From Neisseria brasiliensis (GTDB lineage: Bacteria; Pseudomonadota; Gammaproteobacteria; Burkholderiales; Neisseriaceae): a stretch of DNA of 64,000 nucleotides. Location of the stretch: contig NZ_CP046027.1 in NCBI RefSeq assembly GCF_009671065.1, positions 1,364,001-1,428,000 of the forward strand, in the 5' to 3' direction. The notes beneath the pieces were generated by a model, which worked only from the letters and a program-made list of their open reading frames with translations, was not told where the DNA came from and searched no databases. Made by a program: the position numbers and the translations under genes. This document shows positions 33,880 to 40,704 of the stretch, in pieces. Each line of letters starts with the position of its first letter. The first letter of the stretch is position 1.

Positions 33880-34024
33880 TTAAAGGTAATCTACCTTTTC
33901 AGCCTTTATTTGTAAGGCTTCTAGTAAACGGAATTAGGTTAAGCGAAATCCTAATTCCGTTTTTTTATTTGTTTGCTTTTTACACAATGCACCTATCGTA
34001 AACAACCCGATGAGGTTAAGCATT

Positions 34025-34237
34025 ATGCAATCGAATAACAAACTTATCCGCGCTAAAGAATGCGCCGCCCTGTTTGGCGTTTCTGTTTCCACATGGTGGA
34101 ACTGGAACAACCCAAAAAGCCGCCATCACCGCGCCGACTTGCCCCGTCCGATTAAAGTAGGGGAAAACAGCACCGCTTGGCTGGAAAGTGAAATCAGCGA
34201 CTATATCGGCAATTTGGCCGCCAACAATCGAGTATAA
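34025..34237 (+). CDS. alpA: AlpA-family excisionase/regulator
   Basis: AlpA proteins activate or assist excision of P4-type islands. The 70-aa protein is a single winged helix: LIRAKECAALFGVSVSTWWN, a wing with PKSRHHRADLPRPIKVGEN, and TAWLESEISDYI. The ATG at 34025 is chosen because GAGG lies about ten bases upstream; the in-frame ATG at 34010 has none. It starts a cluster of small phage-type genes. Confidence 0.85.
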   Translation: MQSNNKLIRAKECAALFGVSVSTWWNWNNPKSRHHRADLPRPIKVGENSTAWLESEISDYIGNLAANNRV

Positions 34238-34247
34238 GGGGAACGCT

Positions 34248-34556
34248 ATGGAACAAAATAAAACCGCCCGAAACACACAGGGCATTTCAGACGGCCTTAA
34301 CCACGCCCGCCATGATAACCGCTTTTCCCCTACATCACAATGCGGCGAAATCCTAGCTATCTTGCAGAACGGCCGCAGCATTACCCACTATCAGGCGGCG
34401 CAAATGGGCATTATGGGCTTTCCGGCGCGTATCAGCGAATTGCGGGCAGCCGGTTATCCAATCATCTGCACCATGCAGCCACACGTTAACAAGCACGGCA
34501 AGACCGTGAAGCATGGCATTTTCACGCTGGCAGCAGAGAAAGGGGTAGGGGTATGA
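34248..34556 (+). CDS. Small helix-turn-helix protein of the island
   Basis: This 102-aa protein is probably DNA-binding. Residues about 30-75 (QCGEILAILQNGRSITHYQA, then AQMGIMGFPARISELRAAGY) look like a winged helix of the kind found in phage regulatory genes. It is followed by a beta-rich end with KHGKTVKHGIFTL. The ATG at 34248 has AAGGGG eight bases upstream. It overlaps the antirepressor gene by four bases (ATGA). Function not known. Confidence 0.7.
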   Translation: MEQNKTARNTQGISDGLNHARHDNRFSPTSQCGEILAILQNGRSITHYQAAQMGIMGFPARISELRAAGYPIICTMQPHVNKHGKTVKHGIFTLAAEKGVGV

Positions 34557-35119
34557 ATGCGTTAATCACTATCCCTTTTTACGACCAGCCGTTAAACCTG
34601 ATTGATTCAGACGGCAAGCCTTTTGTGCCTATGCGCCCGATTGTGGAATGCATGGGATTGAACTGGAAAAGCCAACAGGCCAAGTTACAGAATCGCTTTA
34701 GTTCAACCGTGGCGATAATCGCCACAGTTGCACAAGACGGCAAAGAACGTGAAATGCTTTGCCTACCATTAGAAAAACTGACCGCTTGGCTGTTAACTAT
34801 TAATCCGCGCAAAGTGAAAGCCGAAATCCGCCCCACAATCGAACGTTACCAAGCAGAGAGCGAAGCGGCTTTATGGCAATACTGGACAACCGGCATTGCC
34901 CGTAAAGAAGAAATCCGCCAACAAATGGCAGAGCTGGAAGCAGAAGAGCGGGAATCATTCCAGCGGGGCAGCCAAGCAGGGAAAAGCCTGTATATCCGCC
35001 GATTAGAAAAGCAGCGCAATCAGGCGCAATTAACGGCCTTACAGCACGAATTGCCCTTTATTTGGGATTTTGCAGAGAAAGGGGCAGATCCGATACGCAA
35101 CGCATTCAGACGGCATTAA
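34553..35119 (+). CDS. P22-type antirepressor N-terminal domain protein
   Basis: This 188-aa protein begins with the P22_AR_N domain: ITIPFYDQPLNLIDSDGKPF, MRPIVECMGLNWKSQQAKLQ, LPLEKLTAWLLTINPRKVK and ERYQAESEAALWQYW. In phages such proteins inactivate repressors. The remaining 80 residues are a charged helix without a recognisable KilA/ANT domain, so its target may differ. Translationally coupled to the preceding gene. Confidence 0.82.
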   Translation: MNALITIPFYDQPLNLIDSDGKPFVPMRPIVECMGLNWKSQQAKLQNRFSSTVAIIATVAQDGKEREMLCLPLEKLTAWLLTINPRKVKAEIRPTIERYQAESEAALWQYWTTGIARKEEIRQQMAELEAEERESFQRGSQAGKSLYIRRLEKQRNQAQLTALQHELPFIWDFAEKGADPIRNAFRRH

Positions 35120-35788
35120 GGGCGGGGGGGTAGTAAAAATCCAAGCGGATTTAGCCCCCGAACCGGTTCGACAGCTTAGATTGTGTGCTAACCGAAAATA
35201 TTTTCATGCGATTAAGTGTATAATTGGCATTTTCTGCTAATTGTTTTCTGTTTAATCGTGTTTATGGACTGAAAGAAGCATATTGATTTGAATTTTCCGC
35301 CAAGTACGCGCGTGCGCGAAGCAGTCTTTTTTATGGACTCTAAAAATTCACAAAAGGCAATACGAATTTTCGGAGCAGTACGCGCGCGCGCGCGCGAGAA
35401 GGTTGCCCTATATGTTGGAAAATTCAGACGGCTATCCATCAACAAAAAATACCGCTTAATCAGCCTTTTAAATTTTGGCAGGCGTTTACCGCTTGCGAAG
35501 CTGAAAGCAATCAGGCAATAATACGGCCATCTGTTCAATAGCAGATTCAGCCGTGAGAAGCTGAACAATACGGCAAGCAGCCGCCCAAATCTTCACAGGA
35601 TAGAAGCGGATTTTTTACGCTTGCGTTTCCCCTTGCATTATCTCTTTCAATGGTAAGCGGGGGCAAAGTAAGGCTATGCCTTGCTGGTTCGTATTGCCAG
35701 TTTCTCACCCTTTGCCCTTTGCTTGCCGCCCCGCAACCGTGAGAAGTTGCAGCGGCTTGATTAAGCTAATACGAAAGAGAGCATTCAA
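35120..35788. other. Gene-free stretch with (CG)8 tract and short repeats
   Basis: No convincing gene. It contains GTACGCGCGTGCGCGAAG (35304), a TA(CG)8AG tract (35379-35398), and a 25-base block at 35327 found again at 40363 with one difference. The unit GTGAGAAG(C/T)TG recurs near 35552 and 35740, with the close variant TTGCGAAGCTG near 35492. It may be a regulatory or decayed region. Confidence 0.5.
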
Positions 35789-35998
35789 ATGCAGAATCAT
35801 CAAACACAGGCCGCAAAGCCTATCCGCAGCGCATTCACGCGCCCGATTATTTCTCAAAAAATCCGTAGTTTTGACACTTTGGCAGAAGCAGGCCGCCATA
35901 TCGACCGCCTGCAACGCTGTAAACTCAATTACCGTTTCAACATCATTCAGACCGGCCGCCGCTGGTGTGTTTGCCGTATCGTTTCGGGCGAGGTGTAA
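35789..35998 (+). CDS. Small island protein (69 aa)
   Basis: I do not recognise this protein. It is basic, without a signal peptide or membrane helix, and contains FDTLAEAGRHIDRLQRCKLN, then YRFNIIQTGRRWCVCRIVSG, a beta-strand pattern. GAGAG lies before the ATG. Its stop is two bases before the next ATG. Position between regulators and primase suggests an accessory role in island maintenance; nothing further can be said. Confidence 0.6.
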   Translation: MQNHQTQAAKPIRSAFTRPIISQKIRSFDTLAEAGRHIDRLQRCKLNYRFNIIQTGRRWCVCRIVSGEV

Positions 35999-36000
35999 CC

Positions 36001-36210
36001 ATGAATCACACCGCCGCTTATCGTGTTTACCGCGACACATGGGATACCGACCAACCACACACCAGCTACACCGTTGAAATCATGCGCCCCGACAATCAGA
36101 GCTGGCAGCGTATTGCCGTTGCTGATACGCGTGAGAGCGCATTACTGGCCGCGCGTTTGTTTTGCGGCCGTTACGGCTGGCAGCTTTCAGACGGCCACAC
36201 GCCAAACTAA
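36001..36210 (+). CDS. Small island protein (69 aa), second
   Basis: Not recognised. A compact soluble protein with YRVYRDTWDTDQPHTSYTVE, IAVADTRESALLAARLFCGR and YGWQLSDG. It starts two bases after the preceding gene, with GGGCGAGG as a plausible ribosome site inside that gene, so the two are probably co-translated. The ATG at 36001 is favoured over a longer frame from 35965. Confidence 0.6.
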   Translation: MNHTAAYRVYRDTWDTDQPHTSYTVEIMRPDNQSWQRIAVADTRESALLAARLFCGRYGWQLSDGHTPN

Positions 36211-36353
36211 GCCCCAATAACCGCCCTTGCTATTGCCGATATGCGTTACAGCAGGGGGAAACTACACCTTCAATTTGGCGTGTGTTTCAGTAAGTGATTG
36301 ATTTATATCAGTCATGGCAAAAGCAAAGCACCGCCGGAAAGTGAGCAAATATC

Positions 36354-36536
36354 ATGAAATACGCTATCAGCACCGCATTGGCCGCCGCTGTTGTCATGAC
36401 CGCCTATGCCTGTAATAAGCCCGCGACCGCTGAACCAATGGCAGCAGAGCAGGCCACCGCATGGGAGCAAGTCTATACCGCCGACCCGATGGCCGCCGTT
36501 GTTTATGAGCCGATACCGAAAGGAGCAGCACAATGA
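36354..36536 (+). CDS. Small secreted or membrane protein preceding the primase
   Basis: A 60-aa protein whose first 20 residues (MKYAISTALAAAVVMTAYAC) look like a signal peptide; the Cys20 context AYAC is not a standard lipobox. The rest is Ala/Pro/Glu-rich. GTGAGC lies before the start and the stop overlaps the primase start (ATGA). No family recognised. Confidence 0.5.
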   Translation: MKYAISTALAAAVVMTAYACNKPATAEPMAAEQATAWEQVYTADPMAAVVYEPIPKGAAQ

Positions 36537-37624
36537 GCCGCCTTGATTATCACGAAATCCGACAACGCGCCGCCGGTAACTGGCACGGCATTTTAACCGC
36601 GCTTGGTTTGCCGTCTGAAAGCCTAACCAACAAACACCAGCCATGCCCCGCTTGCGGCGGCACTGACCGATACCGGTTTGACGATAAAGGCGGCAATGGC
36701 GGCTTTATCTGCACCCACTACAAAAGCGGCGCAGGCGATGGCTTTGATTTGCTGATGCACTATTTCGGCTATTCATTCCATGAAGCAGCGTTAGCCGTTG
36801 CTGGTGTATTGGGTATGACCGCGCAAACGCCGACCGCCGCGCCGCGTGTGGCACCGCCCCAGCCCCCTAAAACACCGCCCAAAGACCGCCTGAACAAACT
36901 GGCCGCGATATGGGAGCAAGCTGCACCGGTAAGTGATGGCGACCCTGTTAGCGAGTATCTGCAAGGCAGGGGCTTAACCATGGCCGAGCCATACCCCGAA
37001 GCATTGCGTTATCACGCCGCCTTGCCGTATTGGGCGGAATGTTCAGACGGCTGGAAAGAAATAGGCCGCTTCCCCGCCATGGTTGCCGCCATTACCGAAG
37101 CAGACGGCACACTTGCAGGCTTACACATTACCTACCTGAAACGCTGCTACACCAAACCGCAGGGCGACAGCGGCGGCCATACGCAGAGCTACACTAAATT
37201 GAATCTGCATCACCCTGAAACGGGGGCGCAATTACCGGCGAAAAAAATGCAAGTGAGATTTGAGGGCATGAGTTGGTTATCAGGCCATGCCGTGAGACTG
37301 TTTCAGCCGGTAAACAATGCCCTGATGGTGTGTGAAGGCATAGAAACCGCCTTAGCCGCGCATGAATTAACCGGCTGGCCGGTATCAGCCTGTTTAAGCA
37401 CCAGCGGCCTGAAATCATTCAAATGGCCGTCTGAATTGCAGGCATTGGGCATTTATGCCGACCATGACCCCGCAGGATTGGAAGCAGCCGACAAGCTGGC
37501 ACGGCGGGCAATACAGGCAGGCTTAGACGTGTTTACTTGGAAAAGCGACACCCCCAACACCGATGCCCTAGACGAATTGAACGCCATTCAAGCAGCGGAA
37601 GCGGCTGGCGGCATCAACGATTGA
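36533..37624 (+). CDS. P4-type DNA primase (zinc-finger + Toprim)
   Basis: This 363-aa protein resembles the primase half of the P4 alpha protein. The N-terminal zinc motif is CPACGGTDRYRFDDKGG, ending ICTHY, near residues 39-63. A Toprim domain follows with the glutamate in MVCEGIETALAAHE and the D-x-D in IYADHDPAGLEAAD. No helicase domain is present in the frame. In P4-type elements a helicase or DUF927 part follows, and here that region has been lost at IS605 copy 2. The stop at 37622-37624 is not caused by the insertion. Confidence 0.85.
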   Translation: MSRLDYHEIRQRAAGNWHGILTALGLPSESLTNKHQPCPACGGTDRYRFDDKGGNGGFICTHYKSGAGDGFDLLMHYFGYSFHEAALAVAGVLGMTAQTPTAAPRVAPPQPPKTPPKDRLNKLAAIWEQAAPVSDGDPVSEYLQGRGLTMAEPYPEALRYHAALPYWAECSDGWKEIGRFPAMVAAITEADGTLAGLHITYLKRCYTKPQGDSGGHTQSYTKLNLHHPETGAQLPAKKMQVRFEGMSWLSGHAVRLFQPVNNALMVCEGIETALAAHELTGWPVSACLSTSGLKSFKWPSELQALGIYADHDPAGLEAADKLARRAIQAGLDVFTWKSDTPNTDALDELNAIQAAEAAGGIND

Positions 37625-37697
37625 CGGCAAAGAAAAAGCCGCCTGAATGTTCAGACGGCCTTTGCCCACAGATAAAGCATTTAACGGAGATTGAATT

Positions 37698-37756
37698 ATG
37701 ACAACCATAGCAGAGAAAGACAAGCAGGCCGATACCGGCAGCAAACCCGATTTTAT
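37698..37756 (+). pseudogene. 5' stub of an island gene cut by IS605 copy 2
   Basis: GGAG precedes an ATG at 37698, and 19 codons (MTTIAEKDKQ, then ADTGSKPDF) run into the element. The sequence beyond the element belongs to another gene, so the rest was deleted. From its place after the primase it was probably the DUF927/helicase gene; that is inference. Confidence 0.55.
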
Positions 37757-37840
37757 CAGGCTGCGCCGTAAAACTTCGCCGTTCACGGCGGAGATATAAG
37801 GCGCGGACTGCGTAGCAGTCCTAAAACCGTTGATATTCAG

Positions 37841-38257
37841 TTAATCAGGCGTTTTCTGCTGTTCAATATACTGCCGAATAATCGTAATCGGCGCACCACC
37901 ACAGCTACCTGCAAAATAAGACGGCGACCACAACGCACCGCCCCATAATTTTTGTTTGATGCTTGGATAATTTTTCTGTCTAATCATGCGGCTAGATACA
38001 CCTTTCAAGCTGTTCACCAGTTTTGAAATAGACACTTTGGGCGGATAGTTCACAAGTAAATGAACATGGTCATCTTCGCCGTCAAATTCCACCAGTTGCG
38101 CTTCAAAATCGGTGCAGACGCTCTCAAAAATACCGCGCATATCGTCCAAAATTTCTTTTGTGAACACTTTTCGGCGATATTTTGCGACAAATACCAAATG
38201 TACATGAAGATTAAAAACAACGTGCCGACCACGTCTTAAATCAGTTTCTTTTTCCAT
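37841..38257 (-). CDS. tnpA: TnpA HUH transposase (Y1), IS605 copy 2
   Basis: Identical in protein sequence to copy 1: 138 aa, His64-Val-His66, Tyr130. It is divergent from tnpB and intact. It should act in trans on all copies. Confidence 0.95.
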   Translation of the reverse strand: MEKETDLRRGRHVVFNLHVHLVFVAKYRRKVFTKEILDDMRGIFESVCTDFEAQLVEFDGEDDHVHLLVNYPPKVSISKLVNSLKGVSSRMIRQKNYPSIKQKLWGGALWSPSYFAGSCGGAPITIIRQYIEQQKTPD

Positions 38258-38301
38258 AGACCAAGTGTAAAATTGCTAAAAATTCCATTATCCATGAAAT
38301 C

Positions 38302-39444
38302 ATGTTAATACTCAAAACATTCAAATTTGAACTGATGCCAAACGGCGAGCAAATCCGCAAAATGAAACAATTTTGCGGTTGTTCGCGTTTCGTATTCAAT
38401 CGTGCTTTGGCGTATCAAAACGAACAATATCAACAAGATAATTCGTTCAAATTTAGCTACACCAAAATCGCAAATTTGCTGCCTGAATGGAAACGAGAAT
38501 TAGACTGGCTAAAAGACTGCCACAGCCAAGTTTTGCAGCAAAGTTTGAAAGACTTGGAAAGCGCATTCAAAAACTTCTTTGCCAAACGCGCAGATTTCCC
38601 CAAATTCAAACGCAAAGGCGAAAAAGACAGTTTCCGCTTTCCGCAAGGCTGTAAATTGGAGCAGCAAAATAATCGTATCTATTTGCCCAAAATCGGTTGG
38701 GTGCGCTATCGCAACAGCCGACACGTTTCAGGCAGCCTGAAAAACGTAACCGTATCGCAAAAATGCGGTAAATGGTTTGTATCTATGCAAACCGAAACCG
38801 AGCAGGAAATCGCGCAGCCAAACGGTGGCGAAACTGGGATTGATATGGGTGTTGCCAAATTTGCAACATTGTCCAATGGTCAGTTTTTTGAGCCAATCAA
38901 CGCATTCAAAACGTTGAAAGGCAAACTAGCAAAACTGCAAAAACAGTTCAAACACAAAACCAAATTCAGCAAAAACTGGCAGAAACTGAAAGCAAAAATC
39001 AGCCGTTTGCACCACAAAATCAGCAATATCCGTAAAAACTACCTGCACCAAATCAGCAGCGCAATCAGCCAAAACCACGCGATTGTGTATGTGGAAGATT
39101 TGCAGGTGGCGAATATGTCCAAATCCGCTAAAGGCAACGCCGTGCAGCATGGAAAAAACGTTGCTGCCAAATCAAGCTTAAACCGTGCGATTTTAGACCA
39201 GTCTTGGTTTGAGTTTCGCCGTCAGTTGGACTATAAGCTGTTGTGGCGCGGTGGGCATTTGGTGGCTGTTCCGCCACAAAATACCAGTCGTTGTTGCCCA
39301 GCTTGCGGACATACTGCCAAAGATAACCGTCAAACACAGGCAAACTTTGAATGTGTGCAATGTGGCTATCAAAACAATGCGGATATTGTGGGTGCAATCA
39401 ATGTGTTAAAGCGCGGTCAAGAGATTTTGGCAGCGCAAAAGTAA
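38302..39444 (+). CDS. tnpB: TnpB RNA-guided nuclease, IS605 copy 2
   Basis: Identical protein to copy 1, with Asp181, Glu265, Asp361 and the four zinc cysteines intact. The gene holds an exact Kingella-dialect uptake sequence AGGCAGCCTGAA at 38730-38741. It overlaps an exact Simonsiella-dialect sequence on the other strand (38727-38738). A further GCTGCCTGAA is at 38478. None of the native GCCGTCTGAA is present. Confidence 0.95.
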   Translation: MLILKTFKFELMPNGEQIRKMKQFCGCSRFVFNRALAYQNEQYQQDNSFKFSYTKIANLLPEWKRELDWLKDCHSQVLQQSLKDLESAFKNFFAKRADFPKFKRKGEKDSFRFPQGCKLEQQNNRIYLPKIGWVRYRNSRHVSGSLKNVTVSQKCGKWFVSMQTETEQEIAQPNGGETGIDMGVAKFATLSNGQFFEPINAFKTLKGKLAKLQKQFKHKTKFSKNWQKLKAKISRLHHKISNIRKNYLHQISSAISQNHAIVYVEDLQVANMSKSAKGNAVQHGKNVAAKSSLNRAILDQSWFEFRRQLDYKLLWRGGHLVAVPPQNTSRCCPACGHTAKDNRQTQANFECVQCGYQNNADIVGAINVLKRGQEILAAQK

Positions 39445-39624
39445 AATGAAGTTTCAGGGCAGGACGTGCCCGTAGCGTCTGTGAAGTGAACCGTGCAGTA
39501 AGGCGGTCAGCAGCAGAAACCCACCGAAGCGATTTGTGAATGGCTCAATGCCGTTCACAAATCGCCGTAGGAATTCCCTCCCTTCAGGGAGGGAAGGACG
39601 TCAACAAACGGCTGATTTTTTAGC
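39445..39624 (+). ncRNA. Predicted omega (reRNA) guide RNA region, IS605 copy 2
   Basis: The 160-base right end after tnpB holds the two scaffold stem-loops. The next 20 bases (CAAACGGCTGATTTTTTAGC) would be the guide. Inferred from position, as for copy 1. Confidence 0.45.
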
Positions 39625-39760
39625 AGACAACCGCGTTATATTTAATATCAGAGGTAATCATTACCGCCTTGTCGTTAAGGTTCGTTATATCAATGGCATT
39701 GTAAAAATAGAATGGATTGGCACGCACGCGGAATATAGCAAAAAGGATTTTACAAAATGA
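39605..39760 (+). pseudogene. higB: HigB-type toxin, 3' fragment
   Basis: The last 51 codons of a HigB/RelE-fold mRNA interferase remain: ADFLADNRVIFNIRGNHYRL, then VVKVRYINGIVKIEWIGTHA and EYSKKDF, which match the C-terminal half of HigB. The N-terminal half is absent, replaced by the right end of IS605 copy 2. A frame running out of the element could add foreign residues, but the toxin fold would be incomplete. It overlaps higA by four bases. Confidence 0.8.
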
Positions 39761-40131
39761 ACCAAATCAAAATTATCAAGACCCATCAAGATCATGAAGA
39801 AGCCATGGCGCGTCTATCCGCTTTGATGGATTTAGACCCTGCACCTGAATCAGACGACGATTTAGAATTGCAGGCCTTGGCGGCATTGATTGAAGCGTAT
39901 GAGCGCAAACATTTTCATATCGACACCGACGAAGTTACCCCGCTGGATATTATTAAATTCCGCATGGAACAAAACGGCCTGACCCCCAAAGACATGACCG
40001 CCTACCTTGGCAGCCCCAGCAAAGTAAGCGAAGTATTAAACGGCAAACGGCCTTTGAGTTTGACCATGATTAAAAAGCTGCATCATGGTTTGAAAATTCC
40101 TGCCGATTTACTGATAGGCGGCACCTTATAG
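39757..40131 (+). CDS. higA: HigA-type antitoxin, orphaned
   Basis: The 124-aa protein is a HigA antitoxin with an N-terminal acidic region (LMDLDPAPESDDDLELQALA). A C-terminal Xre-type helix-turn-helix follows: FRMEQNGLTPKDMTAYLGSP, then SKVSEVLNGKRPLSLTMIKK. The gene is intact and overlaps the toxin fragment (ATGA). With the toxin destroyed it has no partner here. It could still repress its own promoter, but that promoter was upstream of higB and is lost. It is followed by terminator CACCAGC at 40147. Confidence 0.88.
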   Translation: MNQIKIIKTHQDHEEAMARLSALMDLDPAPESDDDLELQALAALIEAYERKHFHIDTDEVTPLDIIKFRMEQNGLTPKDMTAYLGSPSKVSEVLNGKRPLSLTMIKKLHHGLKIPADLLIGGTL

Positions 40132-40146
40132 GCCGCCTGAACCCCT

Positions 40147-40173
40147 ACACCAGCCCCGCCGCTGGTGTTTTTT
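40147..40173 (+). terminator. CACCAGC-type hairpin terminator 4
   Basis: Same cassette as at 29453, 16 bases after the higA stop. It marks the right side of the island's coding part. Confidence 0.75.
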
Positions 40174-40199
40174 ATTGCCCAGACCCCGAAAAAATGCCC

Positions 40200-40312
40200 C
40201 GTAACAAGCAAACGTAACAAGCACAACAAGCATTCAGCAGATAGCTTGTTACGGCCAAACCCTTATCAAGCAAGGCTTTCAGCGAGCCACAACAAGGTAA
40301 CAAGCGTAACAA
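40200..40312. repeat. Second iteron cluster of the island
   Basis: The TTGTTACG unit occurs as CGTAACAA at 40200, 40213 and 40305, as TTGTTACG at 40246, and with one mismatch at 40296. It mirrors the cluster at 29519-29631 and has the same overall length of about 113 bases. It would be the partner of a P4-like origin (crr) or the origin itself. Confidence 0.5.
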
Positions 40313-40511
40313 GGCATTTTTGCACTATATAACGTTTTTTTTTGAGCGGGGAAGGGTAGCCCCTTTTTTATGGACTCAAAAAATTCACCCACCCATATAT
40401 CGGAAAATTCAGGCCGCTAATATGTTACGAAATTCAGGCCGCCTTGTTTTTCGCCCCGCCGCCGGTGTAGGATAAGACCAACAAAAACGACCTGAAAAAC
40501 GCATGACACAG

Positions 40512-40537
40512 TAAAAATGTTGGTGCTTTTGTTGGTG
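40512..40537. repeat. Right arm-type repeat of the island
   Basis: A 26-base block identical to 28068-28093, containing two TTGGTG units 12 bases apart. It lies about 55 bases inside attR. The rest of 40313-40590 is AT-rich and shows no gene; it holds a 25-base block shared with 35327. Confidence 0.65.
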
Positions 40538-40591
40538 CTTTGATTTTTGAGTTTTAAATTTAATTTAATAAACAATGATATAGATATTCAA

Positions 40592-40629
40592 TTCAAGCCC
40601 CGATGTCAATTCAGGCGGTTTTTTTACGT
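40592..40629. repeat. attR of the genomic island
   Basis: Sixteen bases resemble the tRNA-Leu 3' part (14 of 16 identical to 27881-27896). The next 22 are identical to 27924-27945. The tRNA tail and the first hairpin arm found in attL are missing here. It closes an island of about 12.7 kb. Confidence 0.75.
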
Positions 40630-40647
40630 TTAGATAATAATAGCCAA

Positions 40648-40702
40648 TAGGCCGTCTGAAAACTTGTTGATCAACAATCAGTCATCTTTCAGACGGCCTT
40701 TT
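40648..40702 (-). terminator. Uptake-sequence hairpin after the DNA ligase gene
   Basis: Inverted uptake sequences about 25 bases apart, with an inner TTGTTGATCAACAA palindrome, directly beyond the ligase stop. Marks the return to core chromosome. Confidence 0.65.
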
Positions 40703-40704
40703 AT

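Larger units (their letters stand above)
37757..39604. mobile_element. IS200/IS605-family element, copy 2
   Basis: Same 1848-bp element as at 31636, in the opposite orientation (left end first). It abuts TTTTAT on the left and finishes GACGTCAA. Unlike the other two copies, the flanks do not join into one gene: on the left is a gene start, on the right the tail of higB. A deletion therefore accompanied or followed insertion. Confidence 0.95.

Noticed and set aside
35676..36077. Open frame of 133 codons overlapping two small island genes
   Set aside because: No ribosome site and overlaps better-supported genes at 35789 and 36001 in other frames.
37568..37786. Short frames starting MNGEVLRRSLI at IS605 left ends (also at 33454 and 50240)
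   Set aside because: They are read from the element's left-end hairpins into the flank and have no independent meaning.
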